Part shown: positions 21,946 through 30,107 of the stretch, one piece after another
How positions within the stretch are numbered: the stretch's first letter is position 1
How the letters are laid out: each line of letters opens with the position of its first letter
Assembly: GCA_040756995.1 (NCBI GenBank)
Contig: JBFLYK010000041.1
Location: 1 to 54,116 of the forward strand
Direction: 5' to 3'
DNA length: 54,116 nucleotides
Source of the DNA: BP-133 sp040756995
GTDB lineage: Bacteria > Actinomycetota > Acidimicrobiia > IMCC26256 > BP-133
Position numbers and translations under genes: made by a program
Notes under the pieces: generated by a model
Seen by the model: the letters and a program-made list of their open reading frames with translations, nothing else
Told to the model about the DNA's origin: nothing
Databases searched by the model: none

Positions 21946-24192
21946 CTAGTTTTCCGCCGGTGCCGGGGCCTCGGCGGGGACGGGCCGGCGGACGTCGAGC
22001 GTCTCACGGTCGAGCGCCGCCTCGAGCAGCTGGACGATGTCTACGACGGCCATGGTTTCCTCGTTGCCGGTCGTCTTGGCCGCATCGGTGTACATCGTCA
22101 TGTCCTTGGGACAGGCGACGACGAACGTGTCGACGCCGATCGACACCGCCTCCCGGATGCGGTTCTCGCTGGGGCGCTCGGTGAGGTAGGAGTCGTCCAT
22201 CCAGATCCGCCCCCCGCCCGCTCCGCAGCAGAACGTGTTGTCCCGGTTGCGGGGCATCTCGACCACCGTGCAGCCCAGCGCCGCCAGCAGCCGGCGGGGA
22301 GCGTCGGTCACCCGGTTGTAGCGGGCCAGGTAACAGGGGTCGTGGTAGGTGACGGTGCGGCCGAGCGGCTTGACGGGAATGGTCCCGTCCTCCACCAGCT
22401 CGGCCAGCAGTTCGGTGTAGTGCCGGACGGGCTTGTCGAGCCCGAACTCGGGATACTCGTTGCGCAGCGTGTTGAGGGAGTGCGGGTCCGTCGTCACGAT
22501 CTCGTCGAACGCCGCCTTCCCGAACGCCGTCAGGTTCTGCTCGACGAGCATCTCGAACAGCCCTTCCTCCCCGATGCGGCGGACGTCGTTGCCGGAGTTG
22601 CGCTCGTCCTCGTAGAGGATGCCGAAGTCGACGCCGGCGTCGTTGAGGATCGTGGCCAGCGTGCGGGACAGCCCGGCCACCCGGTCGTCGAAGCTGGCGA
22701 AGTCACCGACGAACCACAGGTAGCGGACCGGTTCGGACCGGGCGTCCTTGATCTTGAAGTCCAGACCCTTCGTCCACCGGGCCCGCTGACGGGACGACTT
22801 CCCGAAGCTGTTGCCCTGGGTGGCGAAGTTCTGCAGCGTGTCCTGCAGGGTCGGCTCCATGCGGCCCTCGTCGACCAGGGACCGGCGCATCTGGACGATG
22901 GTCGAGACGTGCTCGATGCCGACCGGGCACGCCTCGACGCAGGCCATGCACGTCGTGCAGGCCCACAGCGTCTTCTCCTTGATCACGTCGCCGGCCAGCT
23001 TCGTGTCCCCGTTGCCGGACAGGGGGCCGGTGGGCAGCGGGCGGCTCTCGCGATCGAGCAGGGTGGGAATGCCGTGTTGCTGGTCGACCCATTGCCGCAG
23101 GTCGAGGACGAGGTCGCGGGGTGAGAGGGGGCCGCCGGCCACCTGGGCCGGGCAGGCGACGTGACAGCGGCCGCACTTGGTGCAGGCGTCGAGGTCGACG
23201 AGCTCCTTCCAGGTGAAGTCGGCCAGTGTGCGGTAGCCGACGTGGTCGGCGTCAGGGGCGGGCCGGGGAAGGCGGCGGGCCGATGCCGGGTCGTGCACCG
23301 TGAGGTTGGCCGCGTCGACGACCATGTGCATGGCCTTGGAGACGGGGATGTAGGCCACGAAGCCCAGGGCCAGGACGGAGTGCAACCACCACGTGCCGAG
23401 CCGGAGGTCCTCGGCCGTCGCCGCCCCCATCCCCATGCCGGAGAAGGCCTTGGCCAGAACCCAGCCGACGGGGGACCAGCCCTCGAAGGACGGGAAGTGG
23501 GTGGCGTCGATCCGGAGTCCCTCCTGGACGAACCCGGTGACGAGCACCGCCATGAGGAACCAGGCGAAGACGGCGTCGCCCTTCCGCAGCGCCGCCCGGG
23601 AGTAGCCCTCCTCGGGTTTCTCGGCCCGGGTGTAGTCGAGCTGCGGGGGATGGGTGAAGCGCCGCCGGATGAGGTAGGCCAGACCGACGATGGCGCCGAG
23701 GCCCATCACGTCGAGGATGACGGAATACCCGAGGTAGAACGGCCCGTGGAAGAAGTGGATCTCGTGGCCGACGAGCTGCTTGGAGATCGGCGCCAGGATG
23801 TCCTCGTCGATGGTGAGGATCACGGTGCCGATGAACAGCGTGATGAAGCCCCAGAAGACGAAGAAGTGGGCCAGACCCGTCTTGCGGTCCCGTTTGGCGA
23901 CGGTGGAGTTCGAGGCGATGGCGGCGATCGACGTCTGGAGCGGGCGGGACCGGGCCACGACCCGCCCGGCGGCCACGAGCTCCTTCTCCCGGCGCCGGGT
24001 CTGCTCCCACAGCTCGTGCCAGCGGCCGATGCGCCGGCCGCGGCGGTACTTCTGGATCCGCTTCCAGGCGTAGAGGGCGAAGGCCAACGACGCCGCCGCG
24101 GCCAGGATGTAGAACAGAAGCTTGGCCGCGCCGTGAACGCCCGCGAAGACTTCTCGCGTCTGTTCGACCGCCAGCGCCGGTGCCCCCCTCAT
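21946..24192 (-). CDS. EMO-type membrane oxidoreductase: cytochrome b + HdrD-like Fe-S protein (Etf:quinone oxidoreductase candidate)
   Basis: 748 residues. The N-terminal half has about five membrane helices (near 22-42, 108-128, 153-175, 207-222, 267-285) with histidines that could ligate heme b (H109, H149, H271, H289), as in NarI-like cytochromes. The C-terminal half has two [4Fe-4S] groups (C337/C340/C343/C347; C412/C415/C418/C422) and a CCG domain (C620, C655-C656, C694). This fusion is the architecture of EMO proteins proposed to pass electrons from Etf to menaquinone. It has an ATG start behind AAAGGAAG and operator B 47 bp upstream. Its C-terminus is paralogous to sHdrB2 here. Confidence 0.85.
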   Translation of the reverse strand: MRGAPALAVEQTREVFAGVHGAAKLLFYILAAAASLAFALYAWKRIQKYRRGRRIGRWHELWEQTRRREKELVAAGRVVARSRPLQTSIAAIASNSTVAKRDRKTGLAHFFVFWGFITLFIGTVILTIDEDILAPISKQLVGHEIHFFHGPFYLGYSVILDVMGLGAIVGLAYLIRRRFTHPPQLDYTRAEKPEEGYSRAALRKGDAVFAWFLMAVLVTGFVQEGLRIDATHFPSFEGWSPVGWVLAKAFSGMGMGAATAEDLRLGTWWLHSVLALGFVAYIPVSKAMHMVVDAANLTVHDPASARRLPRPAPDADHVGYRTLADFTWKELVDLDACTKCGRCHVACPAQVAGGPLSPRDLVLDLRQWVDQQHGIPTLLDRESRPLPTGPLSGNGDTKLAGDVIKEKTLWACTTCMACVEACPVGIEHVSTIVQMRRSLVDEGRMEPTLQDTLQNFATQGNSFGKSSRQRARWTKGLDFKIKDARSEPVRYLWFVGDFASFDDRVAGLSRTLATILNDAGVDFGILYEDERNSGNDVRRIGEEGLFEMLVEQNLTAFGKAAFDEIVTTDPHSLNTLRNEYPEFGLDKPVRHYTELLAELVEDGTIPVKPLGRTVTYHDPCYLARYNRVTDAPRRLLAALGCTVVEMPRNRDNTFCCGAGGGRIWMDDSYLTERPSENRIREAVSIGVDTFVVACPKDMTMYTDAAKTTGNEETMAVVDIVQLLEAALDRETLDVRRPVPAEAPAPAEN

Positions 24193-24238
24193 AGCGCTTC
24201 CTTTCGAACTGCGGCCTGCGGCCGGAGGCTATCCAATA

Positions 24239-24256
24239 CTTGCGCATCTGCGCAAG
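24239..24256 (-). promoter_or_regulatory. Palindromic operator B before the EMO gene
   Basis: CTTGCGCATCTGCGCAAG is symmetric at 16 of 18 positions and is the best copy of the motif. It sits between the Rieske-fusion gene and the EMO start, followed on the minus strand by TATTGGATAGC, which could hold a -10. It is the same motif as upstream of tusA and of the first SulP gene. Confidence 0.75.
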
Positions 24257-24263
24257 CAGTCAT

Positions 24264-24944
24264 TTAGTCGGGGGCCAGCAGGTAGAGCTGCCCTCCGTCG
24301 GCCACCGTCGGATAGGTGGCGATGTCGGTGTCGGCCGGGCCGCGGACGCGCTGGCCGGTGGTGACGTCGAACTGGCTGCCGTGCCCGGGGCACGTCACGA
24401 CCGCTCCCTGCAGCTCTCCTTCGGAGATCGTCGCTCCGGCATGGGGGCAGCGATCGGCGCAGGCCAGGAACCGGTTGCCCACGTGGTACACCGCCAGCGC
24501 CTCATCCGCCGCGCCTCCGGCCGCCTCCCGGTGCACGCAGCCCAGCCGGCCGGCGGCGTCGGCCAGGGCGAAGAGCGGAACCCGCCGCCCTCGGCGGGGA
24601 GCACCGGTGGCCAACCGCTTGCGCAGCGTGGCCGCCAGCGCGCCCCGGTTGGCCACGAGGTCGCAACCGGCCCGCTCCGCCGCCAGCCAGCGGTCGCGGT
24701 CGGGCAGGCCGATGTGGCCGGCCACGAGGGTTTCCGGCCAGCGCCCGCGCAGCTCGACGAGGGCGTCGAACGCCCCGGGGGCGTCGAGGTCCATGACCAC
24801 GACGGCCGGGTCGCCGGGCGGCTCGGACGGTGCCGGGGCGTCGGTGCGCCGGGCGGCGAGGCCCACTTCGGTGGCCAGGCTCTCGACGGACCGCACGACC
24901 TTGGGGTCGCTGGTCCACAACAGGAGCCAGGGGGAGGCGGTCAC
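24264..24944 (-). CDS. Receiver-like domain fused to a Rieske [2Fe-2S] domain
   Basis: 226 residues from GTG. Residues 1-112 look like a CheY-type alpha/beta fold (PWLLLWTSDPKVVRSVESLA, then VVVMDLD with D52 or D54 at the phosphoacceptor position), although the usual acidic pocket and late Lys are not clear. Residues 120-226 are a Rieske domain: C166/H168 (CPHAG) and C185/H188 (CPGHGSQFD). The domain is of the ferredoxin/nitrite-reductase small-subunit type with no membrane anchor. It follows the SulP pair by 4 bp and is probably co-transcribed under operator C. The combination is uncommon; a redox-sensing or electron-transfer role is inferred. Confidence 0.82.
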   Translation of the reverse strand: MTASPWLLLWTSDPKVVRSVESLATEVGLAARRTDAPAPSEPPGDPAVVVMDLDAPGAFDALVELRGRWPETLVAGHIGLPDRDRWLAAERAGCDLVANRGALAATLRKRLATGAPRRGRRVPLFALADAAGRLGCVHREAAGGAADEALAVYHVGNRFLACADRCPHAGATISEGELQGAVVTCPGHGSQFDVTTGQRVRGPADTDIATYPTVADGGQLYLLAPD

Positions 24945-24948
24945 GCCG

Positions 24949-26727
24949 TCACACGTCGAGGGCCGCGCCGGCCGGCGTCCATCGGGCTGCGGGGGCGGAT
25001 GCCGAGGCGGCGGTCGGTTCGGGCTCCAGCGTGATGTCCCGGTCCTCGAGCAGGTTCTGGGCGTACCCGACGGCCTCGTGGGTGGAGAAGAAGAAGCGGG
25101 CCGGCCCGAGGCGGGCGTAGAGGCCCGAGCGGCGCATGACGTCGAGGATGATCCCCTTGACGTTGGCCAGATAGAACTCCACCCCCCGGGCGGCGTAGTC
25201 GTCGGCGAGCTCGCTCAGCACGGCGTCGGCCGACGAGTCGAGATCGGTGACGCTGCTGAAGTCGAGGATCATCACCCGGAGCCGGTCGGGATGGGCCGAT
25301 TCCACCTCGTGCAGTGTCTCGGCCAGATAATCGGCGTTGGCGAAGTACAGCGGCGCATCGACCCGGAACACGATCACGCCCGGGACCGTGACGGCGCCCG
25401 GCGTCCGGTCGATGTTGCGGAATTCGGTCGTGCCCGGCACCCGGCCGAGGACGGCGGTGTGGGGCCGGGCCGTCTGGCTCAGCACGACGAGCAGCGACGC
25501 CACGACGGCCACGATGATGCCCCGCTCGATGCCGAGGGCCAGCGTGGCCCAGAAGGACAGCGCCAGCAGATAGAAGTCGCTGCGCTTCACCCGCCACAGC
25601 CGTCGGGCCTCGCCGACGTCGACGAGCCCGGCGGCGGCCATGAACACCACCGAGGCCAGGACGGCCTTCGGCAGTGACCGGAACAGGGGGGCGGCGGCCA
25701 CCAGCGTGACGGCGATCACCCCGGCGGTGATGAGCCCGGCGATCGGGGTGCGCGCCCCGGTGGCGGCGTTGACTGCCGTCCGGGAGAAGGAGCCGGCCAC
25801 GGGGTAGCCCTGGAACAGTCCGGCGGTCACGTTGGCCGTGCCGAGAGCGACGAACTCTCCGCCGGCGCTCACCCGGTATCCGTTGCGGGCGGCGAAGTAC
25901 TTGGCCATGGCCAGGGACTCGATCAGGGCGACGAGCGTGATGGCGAACGACAGCGGCAGCAGACGTTGCAGCCGGTCGAGGTCGAGCGGTGGAGGGCTGG
26001 GGGCGGGCAGGCTGCGGGGGATGTCCCCCACGACCTTGATGCCGTGCTCCTCGAGGCCCAGCCCGGCGACCACGACGGTGGCGGCGAGCACGATGAGCAG
26101 TGCCCAGGGGAAGGCCGGGCGCCAGCGCCGCAGCAGCATGAGCAGGAGGAAGCCGGCCGAGCCGACGGCGAGGGTGAGGACGTGGACCTCGTCGAGCCGT
26201 CGACCGGCGTCGAGGAGCACCGAGTGGACGTATTCACTGCGGACGAGGTCGACGCCCAGCATGTGCCGCAACTGGCTCGACACGATGATGAGGGCGGCCG
26301 CCGACGTGAAGCCGGAGAGCACCGGGTGGGAGAGCAGGTCGGCCACGAATCCGAGCCGGGCCAGCCCCATGACGATCATCAGCCCGCCGACCATGAGGGC
26401 CAGGATGGCGGCCAGTTCCACGTAGGCCTGCGGATCGCCCCGGGCCAGGGGTTCGAGACCGGCGGCGGTGAGCAGCGACACGATCGCCACCGGACCGAGG
26501 CCGAGCTGCCGGGACCGGCCGAGCGCGGCGTAGGCCACGATCGGGAAGACCGCGGCGTACAGCCCGGCGACCGGTGGCAGACCGGCTACCAGGGCGTAGG
26601 CCATTCCCTGGGGGATCAGCACCGCCCCCACCGTGAGGCCGGCGGCCAGATCGGCGGCGAACGTGGCCCGCCCGTAGCCCGGCAGCCACTCGAACACGGG
26701 CAGCACCCGCCGGAGCCGCGCCGTCAC
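24949..26727 (-). CDS. SulP-family anion transporter with STAS domain (second copy)
   Basis: 592 residues from a GTG that overlaps the upstream stop (GTGA); another GTG lies 12 bases earlier. About 10-12 membrane helices carry the SulP signatures GLTVGAVLIPQGMAYA and GYPVAGSFSRTAVN. A cytoplasmic STAS domain follows from about residue 440 (VTDLDSSADAVL). The family moves sulfate, bicarbonate and related anions. Next to the sulfur operons, export of sulfate made by AprBA/Sat, or uptake or export of another sulfur oxyanion, is the natural guess. Direction and substrate cannot be read from sequence. Confidence 0.9.
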   Translation of the reverse strand: MTARLRRVLPVFEWLPGYGRATFAADLAAGLTVGAVLIPQGMAYALVAGLPPVAGLYAAVFPIVAYAALGRSRQLGLGPVAIVSLLTAAGLEPLARGDPQAYVELAAILALMVGGLMIVMGLARLGFVADLLSHPVLSGFTSAAALIIVSSQLRHMLGVDLVRSEYVHSVLLDAGRRLDEVHVLTLAVGSAGFLLLMLLRRWRPAFPWALLIVLAATVVVAGLGLEEHGIKVVGDIPRSLPAPSPPPLDLDRLQRLLPLSFAITLVALIESLAMAKYFAARNGYRVSAGGEFVALGTANVTAGLFQGYPVAGSFSRTAVNAATGARTPIAGLITAGVIAVTLVAAAPLFRSLPKAVLASVVFMAAAGLVDVGEARRLWRVKRSDFYLLALSFWATLALGIERGIIVAVVASLLVVLSQTARPHTAVLGRVPGTTEFRNIDRTPGAVTVPGVIVFRVDAPLYFANADYLAETLHEVESAHPDRLRVMILDFSSVTDLDSSADAVLSELADDYAARGVEFYLANVKGIILDVMRRSGLYARLGPARFFFSTHEAVGYAQNLLEDRDITLEPEPTAASASAPAARWTPAGAALDV

Positions 26728-28514
26728 TTGGCCTGCCACCGTGTGGGCGTAGGGGGAGGCAGGTGAAGCTCCCGAGTCTCCTCGATGAGGACCTCGCCCC
26801 GGTCGGCGATGTCGAGTTCGGGGCCGGTACCGAGGACCGCCTCGGCGTGGCGGACGGCGTCGTCGGCGGACAGGAAGAAATGATCGGCGCCGAGGTGCTC
26901 GTAGGACCCCGACCGGCGCATCACGTCGAGCAGGCGGCCCTTCACACCGGCCAGGTACAGCTCGATGTCCCGTCGGGCGAGGTCGTCGGCGATCTCGACG
27001 AGCGCGGTGTCCGCCGACGAGTCGAGCTCGGTGACGCTGGTGGCGTCGAGGACCAGGACGCGCATCCGCCCGTCCTGCTCCTCCTCCAGGGTGGCGAGTT
27101 TCTCCCGGAGATAGTCGAGGTTGGCGAAGTACAGCGGAGCGTCGACCCGCACGACGACGACGCCGGCGGTCGTGACCGCCGACGGCGACCGTTCCACGTT
27201 GCGGAACTGCGTCGTGCCCGGGATCCGCCCCAGGACGGCGATGTGGGGCCGGGTGGTCTGGCGCAGGACCACGGCCAGCGAGGCCACGACGCTGATGCCG
27301 AGGCCGAGCTCCACGCCGAAGGCCAACGTGCCGGCGAACGCCAGGGTGAGAAGCCAGAAATCACTGCGCTTGACGGTCCAGAGGCGGCGGGCCTCGCCGA
27401 CGTCGACGAGGCGGGCGACCGCCATGATCACCACCGACGCCAGGACGGCGTGGGGCAGCGGCCGGAACAACGGGGTGAGGACGGCGAGGGTCAGCGCCAC
27501 GACCCCGGCGCTGATGATCCCGGCCATCTGCGTGCGGGCGCCGCTGACGGCGTTCACCGCGGTGCGGGAGAAGGAGCCGCTCACCGGGTAGCCGTGCGAC
27601 AGCCCGGCGGCCACCGTGCTGGCTCCGAGGGCCACGAGCTCCCGGTTGGGTTTGATGGTGTAGCGGTGGCGCTGGGCGAAGACCTTGGCGATGGCGATCG
27701 ATTCCACGAACCCGAGCATCGTGATGGCCAGGGCCGTGGGCACGAGGTCGCCGAGGTGATCGAAGCCGGCGGTGGGCACCCCGATGGAGGGCAGACGGCC
27801 GGGGATGTCTCCCACCACGCTGACGTGGTGATCCTCGAGATCGAAGGCGATCACCGCCCCCGTGGCCGCGGCGACGGCGATCAGCGCCCCGGGCCAGCTC
27901 GGAAGCCACCGCCGCACGGCGGCCAGCAGAGCGATCCCGCCCAGCCCGACGGCCAGCGCCGCACCCTGTACCTCGTCGAGCCGGCCGGCGGCTTCGGCCA
28001 CGATCCGGTGGACCCGCTCCCCCTGCTCCAGGTCGATGCCCAGCAGGTACTTGAGCTGGCTGGCGGCGATGAGGATGGCCGCCGCCGACGTGAAGCCGCT
28101 GAGGACGGGCCGGGACAGGAAGCTGACCATGAAGCCGAGGCGCCCGACACCGAGGGCGATGCGCATGAGCCCGACCATGACGGCCAGGGCGGCGGCCAGC
28201 TCGACGGTCAGCGCCGGGTCTCCTCCGGAGAGGTGGGCCAGGCCGGCGGAGGTGAGGAGCGAGCTGATGGCGGTCGGACCGACGCCGAGTTGCCGGGACC
28301 ACCCGATGGCGGCGTACACCACCAGCGGCAGCACCGCCGAGTACAGGCCGACCTGGGGTGGTAGCCCGGCGAGGAGGGCGTATCCCATCGACTGGGGGAT
28401 CAGCATCGCCCCCACGGTCAGCCCCGCGACGAAGTCGCCCTTCAGGTCTCCCCGGCCGTAGCCGGGCAGCCAGTCAAAGACCGGCAGGCGCAGCCTGCGG
28501 CGGTGACCTTGCAT
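26724..28514 (-). CDS. SulP-family anion transporter with STAS domain (first copy)
   Basis: 596 residues from ATG behind GGGGGG. It is strongly similar to the following gene throughout (for example GLTVGAMLIPQSMGYA and GYPVSGSFSRTAVN), with the STAS core VTELDSSADTAL. The pair is a tandem duplication. It is the first gene of the SulP-SulP-Rieske unit and has operator C 33 bp upstream. The C-terminal extension after the STAS domain is acidic and differs between the copies. Confidence 0.9.
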   Translation of the reverse strand: MQGHRRRLRLPVFDWLPGYGRGDLKGDFVAGLTVGAMLIPQSMGYALLAGLPPQVGLYSAVLPLVVYAAIGWSRQLGVGPTAISSLLTSAGLAHLSGGDPALTVELAAALAVMVGLMRIALGVGRLGFMVSFLSRPVLSGFTSAAAILIAASQLKYLLGIDLEQGERVHRIVAEAAGRLDEVQGAALAVGLGGIALLAAVRRWLPSWPGALIAVAAATGAVIAFDLEDHHVSVVGDIPGRLPSIGVPTAGFDHLGDLVPTALAITMLGFVESIAIAKVFAQRHRYTIKPNRELVALGASTVAAGLSHGYPVSGSFSRTAVNAVSGARTQMAGIISAGVVALTLAVLTPLFRPLPHAVLASVVIMAVARLVDVGEARRLWTVKRSDFWLLTLAFAGTLAFGVELGLGISVVASLAVVLRQTTRPHIAVLGRIPGTTQFRNVERSPSAVTTAGVVVVRVDAPLYFANLDYLREKLATLEEEQDGRMRVLVLDATSVTELDSSADTALVEIADDLARRDIELYLAGVKGRLLDVMRRSGSYEHLGADHFFLSADDAVRHAEAVLGTGPELDIADRGEVLIEETRELHLPPPTPTRWQAK

Positions 28515-28546
28515 GGGCTTCCCCCCGACCCGCCATTACATCGCCA

Positions 28547-28564
28547 CTGGCGCACATGCGCAAC
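28547..28564 (-). promoter_or_regulatory. Palindromic operator C before the SulP genes
   Basis: Read on the minus strand, GTTGCGCATGTGCGCCAG matches operator B at 15 of 18 positions, including the whole TTGCGCAT half. It lies in the 103-bp gap upstream of the first SulP gene. The rest of that gap shows only G/C-rich sequence and no gene. Confidence 0.65.
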
Positions 28565-28617
28565 CAGACAAACCGGGGCCGGCGGCCGGCGGGCGGCTTC
28601 GGGGCGCGTCGACGTCC

Positions 28618-30012
28618 TCAGCCCCGGGCGCAGGAGGCGCCGAGGCTGCGGTCGTCGGCCGTCCAGCCCGCAACGGTGCCCTCGGGCCAGAAGTCGCCGG
28701 TCGACGGGTCCTGCACGTAGGGCACCGGCGCCGCCCGGCCGCCGGCGATCTCCTCCACCGCGGCCAGGAACCGCTCGACGTCGGCCAGGGAGGTCGACAG
28801 TCCGGCACTGGCCCGCACCGCGCCCGGCATCTCCCGCCGGTCGTGGCGGAGGACGGCGGCGCGGTAGTCGGCCACCTCGTCCGGGCTCAGGTCGAGCAGC
28901 CGCAGCAGATAGGGATGGGCGCAGAAACAGCCGTGGCGGACCCCGATGCCGTACTCGGCCGACAGGCGGGCGGCCACCAGAGCGTGGTGCACGCCCTCGA
29001 CCGTGAACGTGGCCAGCGGAAGGGTGACCTCCGGCGGCTTCGGGCCCAGCAGCCGCACGCCGGGGATGGCGGTCAGCCCGGACCGCAGCGGGCCGAGCAG
29101 CGCGTCATCGTGCTCGACGATCGCCTTCCAGCCCAGCCGGTCGAACTCGGCGAAGGCCGTCTCGAGCGCCACCGCGCCGATCACGTTGGGGGACCCGGCT
29201 TCTTCCCGCTCGGGCGGGTCGGTCCAGGCCACCTCGTCGAGGTCGACGAGGTCGACCGCGCCCCCGCCGGCCAGGAACGGGTCACCCTCGCTGAAGCTCG
29301 CCCGGGGCCCGATGAGGACGCCGGCGCCGAAGGGGGCGTACATCTTGTGCCCGCTCCAGGCGATGTAGTCAGCGGCCGGCGGGAGCGGCCGGTGGGGGGC
29401 GAGCTGGGCGGCGTCGACCACCACCGGGATCTCTCGCTCGTGGGCGGCGGCCAGGATCTCGTCGAGCGGCGGCAGCCAGCCCGTGACGTTCGACGCGCCG
29501 GTCAGGGCCAACAGCTTCGGGCGGGGCGAGGCGTCGAGGGCGGCGACGACGTCGTCGGTCGAGAAGGTTCCCTCGGAGCCGCACTCGACGAAGCGGCGCC
29601 GGCACCGCCGGGCCCACGGCAACAGCATGGCGTGGTGCTCCACCACGGTGGTGACGATCACGTCGTCGGGTGTGAGCGGCAGCCGGTAGGCCAGGTGGTT
29701 GATGGCCTCGGTGGTGTTGCGGACGATCACGGCGATGTCGTCGCCGTCCTCGGGCCGGCCGGCGAAGCGGAGGGCGGCCAGGCGGGCCTCCTCGTAGGCG
29801 TTGGTGGCGAGGCGCGACTTGTAGCCGGCGCCCCGGTGGACGCTCGAGTACCAGGGCAGGAACTCCTCGACCCGCCGGGCCACCGCCGGCAGGGCGTTGG
29901 CCGACGCCGCCGAGTCGAGGTTCAGATAGGGCCGTTCCCGCCCGTCGACACAGGGCACCGGGAGGCCGTCGCCCACCAGCGGCGAGGGGACTTGAGGCTG
30001 CGTGGCGTCCAT
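28618..30012 (-). CDS. Class V aminotransferase, NifS/SufS cysteine-desulfurase-like
   Basis: 464 residues. PLP fold with the cofactor lysine in WSGHKMYAPFG, the aspartate in VVVDAAQLAPH, and a cysteine motif RHGCFCAHP where SufS-type enzymes carry the catalytic cysteine. The segment SSVHRGAGYKS is also typical of the family. A long C-terminal tail (about 50 residues) is not part of the usual fold. It may release sulfur from cysteine or a related compound for TusA or Fe-S assembly, or act on another substrate. The sulfur neighbourhood favours desulfuration, but this is not certain. Confidence 0.82.
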   Translation of the reverse strand: MDATQPQVPSPLVGDGLPVPCVDGRERPYLNLDSAASANALPAVARRVEEFLPWYSSVHRGAGYKSRLATNAYEEARLAALRFAGRPEDGDDIAVIVRNTTEAINHLAYRLPLTPDDVIVTTVVEHHAMLLPWARRCRRRFVECGSEGTFSTDDVVAALDASPRPKLLALTGASNVTGWLPPLDEILAAAHEREIPVVVDAAQLAPHRPLPPAADYIAWSGHKMYAPFGAGVLIGPRASFSEGDPFLAGGGAVDLVDLDEVAWTDPPEREEAGSPNVIGAVALETAFAEFDRLGWKAIVEHDDALLGPLRSGLTAIPGVRLLGPKPPEVTLPLATFTVEGVHHALVAARLSAEYGIGVRHGCFCAHPYLLRLLDLSPDEVADYRAAVLRHDRREMPGAVRASAGLSTSLADVERFLAAVEEIAGGRAAPVPYVQDPSTGDFWPEGTVAGWTADDRSLGASCARG

Positions 30013-30049
30013 CGCGCCATCATCCCCTGCTTTCCGGCCCCAACCCGAA

Positions 30050-30068
30050 CCTTCGGGGTGCCCGAAGG
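30050..30068. repeat. Short hairpin CCTTCGGG/CCCGAAGG in a divergent promoter region
   Basis: Perfect 8-bp arms with a 3-base loop lie in the 95-bp gap between the class V aminotransferase gene (minus) and the NHL gene (plus). It could be an operator or a transcript hairpin. There is no T-run, so it is not a standard terminator. Confidence 0.4.
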
Positions 30069-30107
30069 GTCCCCCTCCGGCGGAAGGCCGCCCGACACAA
30101 TGTGGTC

